Source of the DNA: Gandjariella thermophila
Lineage (GTDB): Bacteria > Actinomycetota > Actinomycetes > Mycobacteriales > Pseudonocardiaceae
DNA: 64,000 nucleotides
NCBI RefSeq assembly: GCF_005405885.1
Contig: NZ_BJFL01000029.1
Coordinates: forward strand, 1-64,000
Reading direction: 5' to 3'
Within the stretch, counting starts at the first letter, position 1. The number at the start of each line of letters is the position of its first letter. Positions 47,159 through 56,087 of the stretch are shown here, piece by piece. The notes under the pieces were generated by a model that saw nothing but the letters and a program-made list of their open reading frames with translations, ran no database searches and had not been told where the DNA came from. A program made the translations under genes and the position numbers.

Positions 47159-47356
47159 TCACCCTCGGCGGTGCTTGACACCGGCCAGGAAGGCGTCCCA
47201 CTGTCCACGGCCGAAGATCAACACCGCGCCGCCCGGATTCTTCGAGTCGCGCACCGCAACCTCCGTGCCGCCGAACGCCACCTCGACGCAGTTGCCCCCA
47301 TTGTTGCTGCGGCTACTCTTGCGCCACTTAGCGCGGGCCACGTCCACTGTGGACAT
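47159..47356 (-). CDS. DUF397 small protein
   Basis: A 65-residue protein with the DUF397 core WRKSSRSNNGGNCVEVAF, VAVRDSKNPGGAVLIF and GQWDAFLAGV. These proteins pair with Scr1/WhiJ-type regulators across filamentous actinomycetes and include BldB relatives; pairs are suspected to behave like antitoxin modules or developmental switches. ATG 47356 has GAGGAGG six bases upstream; 23 bp behind the HTH gene. Confidence 0.93.
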   Translation of the reverse strand: MSTVDVARAKWRKSSRSNNGGNCVEVAFGGTEVAVRDSKNPGGAVLIFGRGQWDAFLAGVKHRRG

Positions 47357-47379
47357 GCCGCGCCTCCTCTCACCGGCGG

Positions 47380-48234
47380 CTACAACTCCTTCGCCACCTG
47401 CGCCAGGAAGCGAGCCGATTCATGATCCGGCAGGGCTGCCGACTTCAGATGGTCAAAAGCGAGCCTATACCAGTCAACCTCGGTCGCTTCCTCCAGATAG
47501 AGGCTCCCTGTCGGGCTCTCCATGTACACAACGTCAGGGTCGACGGCCTCAGGAAAGCCGAGGATCGCGAACGGAGTACCCACGACCGGGTGCGCTCCCG
47601 CCGAGAAGGGCAACACCTGCACCGTGACGTGCGGGAGGCGGCCCATCTCGACCAAATGCTCCAACTGGAGGCGCATGAGTCCCGCATGTCCCACGACGCG
47701 GCGAGTGGCCGCCTCGTCCACGATCGCCCACAACCGCACAGGGTTCTCACCAGTGATCCGCTCCTGCCGGGCCATCCGAAGCCGAACAAGCCGCTCGACC
47801 TCCTCTTCGGCGACGGTCGGCCGGGCGGCCTGGTACATCGCACGGGCGTAGTCCTCGGTTTGCAGCAGTCCGGGCAGCAAGTCGATCTCGAAGTTGTCGA
47901 TCGAGGCCGCCTCGGCCTCCAAACCGACGAATGTCTCGAACCAGTTCGGGATCGCGTCGCCGTACGCGTGCCACCAGCCCTTCTGCTTGGCATCCTTGGC
48001 CAACGTGATCAGGGCTTCCCGCTCCGCTGGAGGCACCTGGTACAGCTCCAGCATCGCCCTGACATCCGTGATCTTGAGCGGAACGTGGCCCGTCTCCATT
48101 CGCGAGACCTTCGACTTGGACCAGTCCAGCTCCGCGCCGACCTGCTGGCAGGTCATCTGCCGCGCCTCGCGTAGACGGCGCAGTTCGCCTGCCAGGCGAC
48201 GACGACGGACGGTGGGGCTCTGCGCAGAAGCCAT
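47380..48234 (-). CDS. XRE-family regulator with Scr1-type (DUF5753) C-terminal domain
   Basis: N-terminal HTH (LAGELRRLREARQMTCQQVGAELDWSKSKVSRMETGHV) followed by the DUF5753/Scr1 domain: WFETFVGLEAEA, LLPGLLQTEDYARAM, RLRMARQERIT, LWAIVDEAATRRVVG, MRLQLEHLVEMGRLPHVTVQVLP and a C-terminal FDHLKSAAL. Start ATG 48234 is preceded by GAAGGAGG. 284 residues. It should regulate itself and perhaps the divergent hypothetical gene; it is followed by its DUF397 partner. Confidence 0.93.
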   Translation of the reverse strand: MASAQSPTVRRRRLAGELRRLREARQMTCQQVGAELDWSKSKVSRMETGHVPLKITDVRAMLELYQVPPAEREALITLAKDAKQKGWWHAYGDAIPNWFETFVGLEAEAASIDNFEIDLLPGLLQTEDYARAMYQAARPTVAEEEVERLVRLRMARQERITGENPVRLWAIVDEAATRRVVGHAGLMRLQLEHLVEMGRLPHVTVQVLPFSAGAHPVVGTPFAILGFPEAVDPDVVYMESPTGSLYLEEATEVDWYRLAFDHLKSAALPDHESARFLAQVAKEL

Positions 48235-48313
48235 GATCAATCCTCCTTCGGTGTAGCAAGCTAGCGCGGGCGTCGCTGAACAAGAATCCCTCGAAAGGAT
48301 GACCATTGTGGGA

Positions 48314-48328
48314 GTTGCACGATGCGAC
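48314..48328. promoter_or_regulatory. Imperfect palindrome in the divergent Scr1/hypothetical promoter region
   Basis: GTTGCACGATGCGAC matches its own reverse complement at 11 of 15 positions and lies midway between the two divergent starts. An XRE regulator commonly binds such a site next to its gene; this is only a positional inference. Confidence 0.35.
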
Positions 48329-48360
48329 GCTTACTGTGAGCCTCTTGATCCAGTCGGACT

Positions 48361-48819
48361 ATGACAGGGGACGCTTTGACCAACTTCGAGATGCCTGGAC
48401 CGTCCTCGTTCGCCGAGAGGGCTCCGGTCGGGGTGAGCTGTCACGACCGCGTCGAGCGGATCACGCTGGAGGTGGCGGTTGACAACGACGAGGTAGTGCT
48501 GAGCTGGCCCGGGGGCAGAACGGTCCGGTTCGGCATCACGCAGGCCCTTCGGTTACTGGGCGTGCTCGATGAGGCGACCTTGCAAGCGGCGTGCAACACC
48601 TCCGCGTTCGCCCAGACGGTGCGACAGACGCCCAACCGCTGGATGGTGAAGGGCCGCAACGCCAAGAACGACGACGACTGCACGATCATCGTGCTCGCCG
48701 AGCCGGCCAAGAACCAGGTGCAGCTCTGCGTGCACGGCTACCCGTCGGCCACGCTCTCCCCCGAGGTCGCCGGGCACCTCGCCGTCGCACTGGCCTGTGC
48801 CCGCGCGGGGCATGCCTGA
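48361..48819 (+). CDS. Hypothetical protein divergent from the Scr1-type regulator
   Basis: A 152-residue soluble protein without recognised domain. It contains VELSWPGG-like beta segments (VVLSWPGGRTVRF), ITQALRLLGVLDEATLQAACNT, a central NRWMVKGRNAKNDDDCTIIV and a C-terminal SPEVAGHLAVALACARAG helix. ATG 48361 has no clear ribosome binding site; a TTG at 48376 following AGGGGA is an alternative. Placement next to the HTH/DUF397 pair suggests it may be their regulated partner. Confidence 0.7.
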   Translation: MTGDALTNFEMPGPSSFAERAPVGVSCHDRVERITLEVAVDNDEVVLSWPGGRTVRFGITQALRLLGVLDEATLQAACNTSAFAQTVRQTPNRWMVKGRNAKNDDDCTIIVLAEPAKNQVQLCVHGYPSATLSPEVAGHLAVALACARAGHA

Positions 48820-48872
48820 CCCCACAAGCCGACCGGGCGACGTGTCCTACCCCTCCGCGTCGCCCGGTCATC

Positions 48873-49667
48873 TCATGCGTCCGGATCGACCTCGGCCACC
48901 AGTTCGGTCACGGCCTGGATGAGCTTGGGGGTATCAGCGCCCACCACGGTGGTCCACACACGACCGTCCATGCCGCGTCGGTTGCTCAGGAAGAACCGGC
49001 CCTCCTCGGTGTCGAACCAGCTCACCACCCGGCTGGCACGGCGCAGCCCATGCACCCGGTCCGACGCCGTCGCCCCGAACTGGCCGCTTCCGGTGGCGCC
49101 CTGTGCGGCGACCAGTAATGCACGGGCCTGGTTGCCGGGCACCCCGCCTCGGCTCAGCAACGCCTCGAAGCGTCCCGGTTCACCGCCCGCCGCATCGGTG
49201 GCCTCGGCAAGGACCTCGGCGGGCACGCTCACCGGATACCCGCGACCGGCTGGCCGCGCCGGCAACAGTCCCACGATCTCGCCGACCAGGTTGGTGGACC
49301 GAATCCGACGGAACGTCGTACCGTCCGCCGTCTGCACCGCAAGCACCGCCGCCCGCCCGAAACTCGCCGCGACCGCCCGGACCAGGTCGTCCAAGCCAAG
49401 GAACGCGTCGACGGTCAACCGTGGCCGCGCCAACAGCGCGAAGACGTCCTCGACCTCCGGTGCCGGCCGTGGCCCACGCGGCCCACGTTCGACCAGCCCT
49501 CGCGTCCGCAGGCCGGCCAGCGCCCGTTGTTCGAGCACGCGCCGCTCGGAACCGGTGACACCGTGCCAGGTGATCTCCAGCGGATACGGCACCCGCCCAC
49601 CACCGGCCAGATGCCACAGCACGTCGAGTTCGAGGTCGTCCAGCCACAGCCCACTGTCCAGGCTCAC
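48873..49667 (-). CDS. EspG-family ESX secretion-associated protein
   Basis: The 264-residue product has the EspG layout: SLDSGLWLDDLELDVLWHLA at the N-terminus, VEDVFALLARPRLTVDAFL, and C-terminal RVVSWFDTEEGRFFLSNRRGMDGRVWTTVVGAD and LIQAVTELVAEVD. EspG acts as cytosolic chaperone for PE-PPE substrates of type VII secretion. GTG 49667 starts 7 bp after the PPE-like gene stop; the open frame upstream overlaps that gene and is not used. Confidence 0.85.
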   Translation of the reverse strand: MSLDSGLWLDDLELDVLWHLAGGGRVPYPLEITWHGVTGSERRVLEQRALAGLRTRGLVERGPRGPRPAPEVEDVFALLARPRLTVDAFLGLDDLVRAVAASFGRAAVLAVQTADGTTFRRIRSTNLVGEIVGLLPARPAGRGYPVSVPAEVLAEATDAAGGEPGRFEALLSRGGVPGNQARALLVAAQGATGSGQFGATASDRVHGLRRASRVVSWFDTEEGRFFLSNRRGMDGRVWTTVVGADTPKLIQAVTELVAEVDPDA

Positions 49668-49674
49668 CGACCGC

Positions 49675-51057
49675 TCATTCGAATTCCTCGCCGATGACCG
49701 GCGGCGCCACCCGTCGACCGTCACCGAAGACGTCGTCCGTCTCCAGCAGGTACGCGGGCCGGCGGTGTTCCTTGTCCTCGCCGCCCTTGCCGCGACCCGC
49801 GCCGGTGCCGCCCATCGCGCCCGGCCCGCCGGCGGCACCGCGTGCGCCGGCAGCCCCACGGCTGGCGGCCGCTTCCTCCGCGGCGAGCGCCCCGGAGCCG
49901 ACGCCGGTGCGGCTGCCCGGTCCCTGCGTGCCCGGCCGCGCCTCGACGCCGCCGGCGCTGCCCCGCGGCCCGAAGCTCGTTCCGGACTCGCGGCCGTTGG
50001 GACCGAAACCGGTTCCCGTGCCGCGACCACCGGGACCGAAGCCGGTACCCGTGCCGCGACCACCGGAACCGAATTCCTCGCCGCCAACCGGCGATACCGG
50101 CGACCACGGGCCGAACCCGGCCGGCGGCTGCCCGATCGGCTCCGGTCCCGGCGTCGGCGACGGACTCGTGACCGGGGGCGCCCAGCTACCCGGCGGCGGA
50201 CCGGCTGCGGCCACGCTGGTGCCCGTCGTCGGACCGGGCGGAGTCCACGTCCGGCCCCCGGGGTTCGGCCCTGTGGTGGTGCCACCTCCACCTGCGCCGG
50301 GTCCGTCGATCGTGCCCCACTGGTGCGGAGTCCACCCTCCCGGCCCGGGCGGCGGTTGGCCGCCGGGCGGTGGCGGCGACCCCGGAGGCGGCTGCTGACC
50401 CGGCTGGGCTGGGCCACCAGCGGTCGCGTCCGGCGGCACCGTCCACTGTGGAGTGCTCGTGTCGACCGACCGCGAGCTGGACTCCAATGTGGACATCACC
50501 TGCCGAGCCTGCTCCTCGGCCTGCTGCTGTTGCTTGTACTTGACGTAGACGTCGGTGCCCGCCTTGAACACGTTGAACGGATCGTTGTGCAAACTCTGCA
50601 GGAAGACCTGCTTGGGGTCGAAGTCCACGGGTTCCGGCATGGCGTCGCGAGCCTGCTGCGCCGCATTCGCCTGCAGCGCCACCCGGTTGGCATAGAAGCC
50701 GGACGTGGCCGCCGCCGTCTGACTCCAGTTCGCCAGCGGCTGTAACGCGGCGGTGGCCTGGTCGGCTGCCGCGCCCTGCCAGACCCCCGCCTTGGCCAAC
50801 GCACTGGTCAACCGCTGCTGGTGGGCGCCGATCACCTGGCCGATCTGCCGGGACGTCTCACCAAACTCGCCTGCCCGACCGGGATCGTTGTCGGTGTGCA
50901 CCATGTCGTAGAGCTGCCGGTGCCGAAAGCCCTGCCAGTGATACGTCTCGGTCAACGCGGGCGGGTCCATCCTCGCCACGCCGCCGCGCAGCCCGTCGCC
51001 CTCCGCGTCCAACACCCCACGCACGGCCGCGTCGCTCATGCTGTTGATCCACCCCAT
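49675..51057 (-). CDS. PPE-like ESX substrate with long Gly/Pro-rich C-terminal region
   Basis: A helical N-terminal domain of about 180 residues resembles PPE/WXG-type substrates (YHWQGFRHRQLYDMV, ALAKAGVWQGAAADQATAAL). A 250-residue Pro/Gly/Ser/Thr-rich region follows, with internal 11-residue repeats (GRGTGTGFGPG). The C-terminal segment PAYLLETDDVFGDGRRVAPPVIGEEFE is conserved-looking and ends the protein. Placement between a DUF3558 lipoprotein and EspG supports type VII export or surface display. Effector function unknown. Confidence 0.82.
   Translation of the reverse strand: MGWINSMSDAAVRGVLDAEGDGLRGGVARMDPPALTETYHWQGFRHRQLYDMVHTDNDPGRAGEFGETSRQIGQVIGAHQQRLTSALAKAGVWQGAAADQATAALQPLANWSQTAAATSGFYANRVALQANAAQQARDAMPEPVDFDPKQVFLQSLHNDPFNVFKAGTDVYVKYKQQQQAEEQARQVMSTLESSSRSVDTSTPQWTVPPDATAGGPAQPGQQPPPGSPPPPGGQPPPGPGGWTPHQWGTIDGPGAGGGGTTTGPNPGGRTWTPPGPTTGTSVAAAGPPPGSWAPPVTSPSPTPGPEPIGQPPAGFGPWSPVSPVGGEEFGSGGRGTGTGFGPGGRGTGTGFGPNGRESGTSFGPRGSAGGVEARPGTQGPGSRTGVGSGALAAEEAAASRGAAGARGAAGGPGAMGGTGAGRGKGGEDKEHRRPAYLLETDDVFGDGRRVAPPVIGEEFE
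49996..50061. repeat. Two tandem 33-bp repeats in the PPE-like gene, with a partial third
   Basis: Units at 49996-50028 and 50029-50061 differ at only a few bases; a partial unit follows to about 50076. They encode GRGTGTGFGPG-type repeats. Such in-frame repeats can change in number by slippage, giving length variation in the linker. Confidence 0.75.
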
Positions 51058-51075
51058 GAGAACCCCCCTTGCTGC

Positions 51076-51651
51076 TCAAGCCGGAATCTGCGCCATCACC
51101 AGGTCCATTACCTGCCTCAACAGCGCACACGAATCAATCAAACCGCTGCGATTGGGCTCAACATCGCCGTCGACCACCTGGCCGGTCCCGACCTCCACCC
51201 GCGCGAGACACCCGTGACCATCACCGAGGTTGTCGCCAAGCACCGCCGGACGGCCGGCGATCTGCGTGCGCTGCAAGCGATCTACGCCGGGGATCGACGG
51301 GTCGGCATACGTGCGCTTGAAGTCGAAGGCAACCGCGATCTGTGCCTTATCCGTGTTCCACTCGCAGATGCCGGCCAGGGACTGATCCTTGATTGTCGGC
51401 TGGTGGCCGTTCTTGATCACGCCGAGTTGCTGCGTCGCCTGCGGCGTGAGCAGAGTGCAGGGGTCGACGTTGGCGAGCGAACTGCTGGCGGACCCCGATG
51501 CGGATGTAGCTGGCGCGGACGACGCGGTCCGGGAATCCGCCGTGTGAGTCGCCGAGGGCTCGCCGCCGATACTGCTGCTGCAACCCGCAGCCAGCAGCCC
51601 GGCACACACCAGCGCCGCCGTCCCGCCGGTTCGCTTGGTCATCCGTCTCAT
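51076..51651 (-). CDS. DUF3558 lipoprotein
   Basis: A signal peptide with lipobox LAAGC (Cys near residue 24) is followed by a Ser/Thr/Ala-rich tether and the DUF3558 domain: VDPCTLLTPQATQQLGV, CEWNTDKAQIAVAFDF, two more Cys (HGCLARV, IDSCALL). It would be exported, lipidated and processed by LspA. Start ATG 51651 overlaps the stop of the PE-like gene (TGATG). Confidence 0.88.
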   Translation of the reverse strand: MRRMTKRTGGTAALVCAGLLAAGCSSSIGGEPSATHTADSRTASSAPATSASGSASSSLANVDPCTLLTPQATQQLGVIKNGHQPTIKDQSLAGICEWNTDKAQIAVAFDFKRTYADPSIPGVDRLQRTQIAGRPAVLGDNLGDGHGCLARVEVGTGQVVDGDVEPNRSGLIDSCALLRQVMDLVMAQIPA

Positions 51652-52118
51652 CAAGCTCCCTGCTTCCGGAACACATCTGCGCTGGCCTGCTCACCGGTCT
51701 CGTAGCGCCTCTTGACCTCGCTCAGCGCGTCGATGACCGCCTGCAGGGCATCCGCGTACTTCAGGTATGCCCATGCTTGAGAGCCCCCGTACCGCTCGTC
51801 GGACGCCACCCGGACCAGCCGCTGCGACATCACCTGCGCCACCGGACTCGTGCCGAACTTCGGCGGTGTCTCTGCCAGACGCCGTGCCGCCGCGTGCGCT
51901 TCGTTCGCCTCGTCGCGGAGAGCTTCGATCTCCGAGATCGCTGCGGGGAGCTGGGCCGGGTCCACTTGGAGCGCGCCGGAGCGGACCATGCCGGCGAGCT
52001 GTTGTGCGCCCGCCATGGCGGCGGCGGCGATGCCGCTCACGCCCGGAAGTAACGCGCCGGCCGTGGCCTGCGCCGCCCAGGCGTTCGCCGCGCTGCCGGT
52101 GGTGTCACTGATGTTCAT
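51651..52118 (-). CDS. PE-like / WXG-type helical ESX substrate candidate
   Basis: A 155-residue all-helical protein: N-terminal Ala/Gly-rich half (AAQATAGALLPGVSGIAAAAMAG) and a helical hairpin-like middle (LPAAISEIEALRDEANEAHAAARRLAE), then GGSQAWAYLKYADALQAVIDALSEVKRRYE. The short length and helical hairpin fit a PE-like partner of the PPE-like protein two genes downstream. First gene of the module. Confidence 0.75.
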   Translation of the reverse strand: MNISDTTGSAANAWAAQATAGALLPGVSGIAAAAMAGAQQLAGMVRSGALQVDPAQLPAAISEIEALRDEANEAHAAARRLAETPPKFGTSPVAQVMSQRLVRVASDERYGGSQAWAYLKYADALQAVIDALSEVKRRYETGEQASADVFRKQGA

Positions 52119-52240
52119 CGCGCCCCCTTCGGCCGACCCGGACCGTCATGGTCAAAAAGTAGCAGTGATCACGAAGGCCAGTGGGCGCATTCTGACAATG
52201 TGAACTGAGCCGCGCGGAAAGGTAAGCGGCGCGTCCCGGA

Positions 52241-54130
52241 TCAGGGCTGAAGGGTCAGCGGGACGATCGGGCTGGGTCGCGGGGAGACCGGGATCTGGTA
52301 GCGCTGGGCGAGGTAGCTGGCCATGTCGTGGAAGATCGGCGCGGCGGAGCGGCCCTCGGGCCGGCTGTAGTCCGGGGCGTCCAGCATGATGCCGATCACG
52401 AAGCGCGGGTTCTCCGCGGGCAGCATGCCGGCGAAGGTGATCCAGTATTTGGAGTCGCTGTAGCAACCGCAGTTCGGGTCCACCTGCTGGGCCGTGCCGG
52501 TCTTGCCGGAGATCTGGTAGCCGGGTAGCGCCGCGGACGTGCCGGTGCCCCGCTCACCCACGCCCGGCGCGTCCTGGGTGACCGCGCGCAGCATGTCCCG
52601 CACCGTCCTCGCGGTGTCCGGGCTGACCACGCGCACCCCAGCGGGTCGGGGTTCCTCCTGGCGGGTGCCGTCCGGCCTGATCTCCGCCTGGACGATGCGC
52701 GGCGGCACGCGCACCCCGTCGTTGGCGATCGCCTGGTACATGCCGGCCATCTGCAGCACCGTCATGGACAGGCCCTGACCGATCGGCAGATTGCCGAAGG
52801 TCGACCCGGACCACTGGTTGCGCGGCGGCACCGAACCGGGGCTCTCCCCGGGCAGGCCGATGCCGGTGCGCTGGCCGAGGCCGAGCCGCTGCAGCATGTC
52901 GGCGAACCGGTCCGGCCCGACCTTCTGCGCGGTGAGCACGGTGCCGATGTTCGAGGAGCGGGCCAGCACGCCGGTGAAGGTCAGGTTGATGGTGCCGTGC
53001 GGCCACGCGTCGTGGATCACCCGGTCGGCGACCGGTAGCTCGCCGGGCACCTGGATCACGGTGTCCGGCTTGACCGCCCCGTACTCGATGCCCGCGGCCG
53101 CGGTGACCACCTTGTTCACCGACCCGGGCTCGTACGGCGTGGTCACCGCCGGGTTGGCGAGCTGGTTGAGGGTTACCACGCGCGAGTTCGGGTCGAAGGC
53201 GGTGTCGTTGGCCAGCGCGTACACCTCGCCGGTGTGCGCGTCCATGACGACCATGCTGCCGTCACGGGCGCCGGTCTTCCGGACGTAGTCGGCCATCAGG
53301 TGCTGCGCGGTGTACTGCACGTCGGTGTCGATGGTGAGCTGCACGTCCGAGCCGGGCGTGGCGGGCACCAGGTCGCGCTCGGTGCCCGGGATGACCACGT
53401 CGTTGTTGCCCTGCTCGGTGTCCACCACCATCCGGCCGGGGCTGCCCGACAGCACGTTGTCCAGCGAGCTTTCCAGGCCGGCGATGCCGTGCGTGCCGGG
53501 CGGCTGCTGGTCCTTACGCCAGTTGGCCAGCCCGACGATGTTGGACGCCACGGTGCCCTGCGGGTACTCGCGGATGGCCCGGTACTCGGAACCGACGTCC
53601 GGGAACGTCTTGGTGATCTGGGCGGCCTTGACCGGGTCCACGTTGTCCACGAGGTAGACGAACGAGGTGTCCGCGCGCAGCTTGGCCAGCAGGTCCTGCT
53701 CGTTCACCGCGTCGCCGAGCACCCGGTGCATGGTGGCGGCGATCTCGGCGGTGTGCGTGTCGAAGTTGCCCCGGGACGGGTCCTTCCGCGCCTCTTCGGT
53801 CCAGGTCTTCTTCATCAGCCGGGGCAGCACCCACAGCGACCGGGCCTCCTGGCTGAACGCCAGCGGGGTGCCGTTGCGGTCCAGGATCGAGCCGCGCTCC
53901 GCGGGAATGTCCTTGGTGGTGGTCCGCTGCTGCTCGGCGCGGGTGGACAGGGCGGTGGCCTCGAAGCCCTGCACCTGCACCAGCCGCACCCCGGCGACCA
54001 GCAGGGCGAGCACCATGAGCAGCCGGCCGATCAGGATGCGGGCGCGGTGGCTGCGGGTACCGGTGCGCCGGTCGCGGCGCACGGTGGGTGGCCGGCGACG
54101 CGCCGGCCGGGCGGCCGGGCCGCGCGGCAT
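52241..54130 (-). CDS. ftsI: Penicillin-binding protein, septal transpeptidase FtsI (PBP3)
   Basis: Class B PBP of 629 residues. One N-terminal membrane helix (IGRLLMVLALLVAGVRLV), the pedestal region (ERGSILDRNGTPLA), and transpeptidase motifs SVNK (337-340, catalytic Ser337), SSN (392-394) and KTG (543-545). It crosslinks septal wall with FtsW. ATG 54130 overlaps the ftsL stop (TGATG). Its 3' end no longer touches murE. Confidence 0.97.
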   Translation of the reverse strand: MPRGPAARPARRRPPTVRRDRRTGTRSHRARILIGRLLMVLALLVAGVRLVQVQGFEATALSTRAEQQRTTTKDIPAERGSILDRNGTPLAFSQEARSLWVLPRLMKKTWTEEARKDPSRGNFDTHTAEIAATMHRVLGDAVNEQDLLAKLRADTSFVYLVDNVDPVKAAQITKTFPDVGSEYRAIREYPQGTVASNIVGLANWRKDQQPPGTHGIAGLESSLDNVLSGSPGRMVVDTEQGNNDVVIPGTERDLVPATPGSDVQLTIDTDVQYTAQHLMADYVRKTGARDGSMVVMDAHTGEVYALANDTAFDPNSRVVTLNQLANPAVTTPYEPGSVNKVVTAAAGIEYGAVKPDTVIQVPGELPVADRVIHDAWPHGTINLTFTGVLARSSNIGTVLTAQKVGPDRFADMLQRLGLGQRTGIGLPGESPGSVPPRNQWSGSTFGNLPIGQGLSMTVLQMAGMYQAIANDGVRVPPRIVQAEIRPDGTRQEEPRPAGVRVVSPDTARTVRDMLRAVTQDAPGVGERGTGTSAALPGYQISGKTGTAQQVDPNCGCYSDSKYWITFAGMLPAENPRFVIGIMLDAPDYSRPEGRSAAPIFHDMASYLAQRYQIPVSPRPSPIVPLTLQP

Positions 54131-54777
54131 CAGCCACCGCCTCCGCCGGCTCGACCCTGCTGCTGGGTGGTGGGCACCGGGCTGGTCGGCGCCGGCGGGG
54201 CCGGCGCTGGTGGTGGCACGGCCTGCGTGGTCGGCGGGGGTGCCGGCGGGGCCTTGGCCGGCGTCGGACTGCCGTACACGGTGATCGTGCCGTCCGGCCG
54301 CACCACCAACCGGGCCGGGTCGCCGGCCGGGACCAGGCCGAGTTCCTGGGCCCGCCTGGCCAGCGAGGGCGCCGAGTCCATCTCGGCCACCTCCCGCCGC
54401 AGCTGCTCCACCCGGGAGGACAGGTCGGTGGTCTGCTTGCGCGCCGTCTCCAGCCGGTAGGAGTCGGTGGCCGCCTGGGTGGACAGCCACAAGATCGCGG
54501 CCAGGCCGGTGGCCAGCACCGCCATCACCATGATCACGAACGGCGCCTTGGGTGCGATCGCGGACGCCCGCCGCGGCACCAGCCGCAGCCAGCGGTCGCC
54601 GCGCGGCGTGCGGCGCGGCCGCGCGGGCTCGGCGGCCGCGGACCGGGCCCGCGGCGCACCGCCGCCGCCCTGGCTGCCGCGGGTACGCCGGGGTGGGGCC
54701 GGGTTGACCCGTTCCCGCGGTGGCGCGCTCACCCGTCCCCTGGCCGGCGGGTCGCCGACACGCTCCGGTGCGGTCAT
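54130..54777 (-). CDS. ftsL: FtsL-like septum protein
   Basis: A cytoplasmic Pro/Arg-rich N-terminus of about 75 residues, one membrane helix ([20 protein letters not shown]), then a periplasmic coiled coil ([28 protein letters not shown]) with [15 protein letters not shown], and a Pro/Ala-rich tail. This bitopic coiled-coil plan and position between rsmH and ftsI identify FtsL. Start overlaps the rsmH stop by 4 nt (ATGA). Confidence 0.88.
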   Translation of the reverse strand: MTAPERVGDPPARGRVSAPPRERVNPAPPRRTRGSQGGGGAPRARSAAAEPARPRRTPRGDRWLRLVPRRASAIAPKAPFVIMVMAVLATGLAAILWLSTQAATDSYRLETARKQTTDLSSRVEQLRREVAEMDSAPSLARRAQELGLVPAGDPARLVVRPDGTITVYGSPTPAKAPPAPPPTTQAVPPPAPAPPAPTSPVPTTQQQGRAGGGGG

Positions 54778-55754
54778 GCCGGCACCACCCCCCTCGCGTC
54801 CGCCGGCCTCCGGATCCGCTCGGCGGCACGCAGCCGCACCGACGCGGCCCTGGGATTGGCGGCCACCTCGGCGTCGGTCGCCTTCTCCGCACCCCGGGTC
54901 AGCAGCTTCAGCTGGGGGGCGTGCTCGGGCAGCTCCACTGGCAGGTCCGGTGGGGTGCGGGAGACGGCCAGGTCCGCGAACGCGCGCTTGACCATGCGGT
55001 CCTCCAGCGAGTGGTAGGACTCCACGACGATCCGGCCGCCCACGGCCAGCGCGTGCAGCGCCGCCGGCAGTGCCCGGCGCAGCGCCTCCAGTTCGCCGTT
55101 GACCTCGATCCGCAACGCCTGGAAGGTGCGCTTGGCCGGGTGGCCGCCGGTGCGCCGGGTGGCCGCCGGCACCGACTCGTAGACCAGCCGAACCAGCCGG
55201 TCGCTGGTGCGGAACGGCTCGCGGTCGCGCTCGCGGACCACCGCGGCGGCGATCCGCGCGGCGAACCGTTCCTCGCCGTAGTCGCGCAGCACCCGGGTCA
55301 GTTCCTCGGCCGGGTAGGTGTTCAGTACGTCCGCCGCGGTCAGCCCGGTTTCCGGGTTCATCCGCATGTCCAGCGGCGCGTCCTGGGCGTAGGAGAATCC
55401 CCGCTCGGCGGCGTCCAGTTGCAGCGAGGACACCCCGAGGTCGAACAGCACGCCCTGGACATCCGGCATGCCAAGCTCGGCGAGCACCTCCGGCATCCGG
55501 TCGTAGCCGGCGTGCACCAGGTGCACCCGGTTCCCGTGGCGGGCGAGCCGCTCACCGGCCAGGGCGATGGCCTGCGGGTCCCGGTCCAGGCCGACCAGGG
55601 TGAGCCGGGGATGCGCGGACAGCAGCGCGTCGGCGTGCCCGCCGAGCCCGAGCGTGGCGTCCACCAGCACGGCCGGCCGGTCGGCGAGGGCGGGTGCGAA
55701 CAGCGCGAGCACCCGATCCACGAGGACCGGAACGTGCCGCGGCGGCTCGGGCAT
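54774..55754 (-). CDS. rsmH: 16S rRNA (cytosine-1402-N4) methyltransferase
   Basis: The family motifs [26 protein letters not shown] (SAM loop), [39 protein letters not shown] and FHSLEDR-like [14 protein letters not shown] are present. It methylates C1402 of 16S rRNA; formerly MraW. Length 326. It is separated from mraZ by 333 bp. Confidence 0.97.
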   Translation of the reverse strand: MPEPPRHVPVLVDRVLALFAPALADRPAVLVDATLGLGGHADALLSAHPRLTLVGLDRDPQAIALAGERLARHGNRVHLVHAGYDRMPEVLAELGMPDVQGVLFDLGVSSLQLDAAERGFSYAQDAPLDMRMNPETGLTAADVLNTYPAEELTRVLRDYGEERFAARIAAAVVRERDREPFRTSDRLVRLVYESVPAATRRTGGHPAKRTFQALRIEVNGELEALRRALPAALHALAVGGRIVVESYHSLEDRMVKRAFADLAVSRTPPDLPVELPEHAPQLKLLTRGAEKATDAEVAANPRAASVRLRAAERIRRPADARGVVPA

Positions 55755-56087
55755 GCCCCACCCCCTTCTCCGTACCGCCTGCCGTGGTGGACGCCGGTGC
55801 CCGGCGGTGTCCCTCCTGACGCGCGGCGCGCTCGCACCGCCTGGGCTCGGGCGTGGTCGCGCGTCTCACCTTCCTGACGGGCCGCCCCGCCACGACCGGG
55901 GGGCTTCGCCCTGGCGCGTCCCAACCAGGAGCGGGTGCCGTCAGGTCCCCGCCCGCCCGTCGGACCTGGCGCCGGGGAAGTTGCGCCAGGGCCGATAGCC
56001 GAGCGGACCGAGGCCTCACGACACCCGGATCGCCCCGCCGTCCTCGCCGCCGCGGCTCCCTCGCGGCGCGAGCGCGACCCCTCCTGG
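55755..56087. other. Gene-free gap between mraZ and rsmH
   Basis: 333 bases of GC-rich sequence in the direction of mraZ-rsmH transcription. Open frames here are Arg/Pro-rich with no ribosome binding site, so I see no gene. It may hold an internal promoter for rsmH. Confidence 0.4.

Noticed and set aside
47008-47208. 66-codon minus-strand frame between DUF397 and murE (ITWIAVGLLVV segment)
   Set aside because: It overlaps the DUF397 3' end and the murE leader, has no clear ribosome binding site and no recognisable family; it may be leftover of the junction but cannot be supported.
52209-52230. GCCGC/GCGGC hairpin between ftsI and the PE-like gene as a terminator
   Set aside because: Only a 5-bp stem with a long loop and no T-run; too weak to claim, though a terminator or promoter is expected here.
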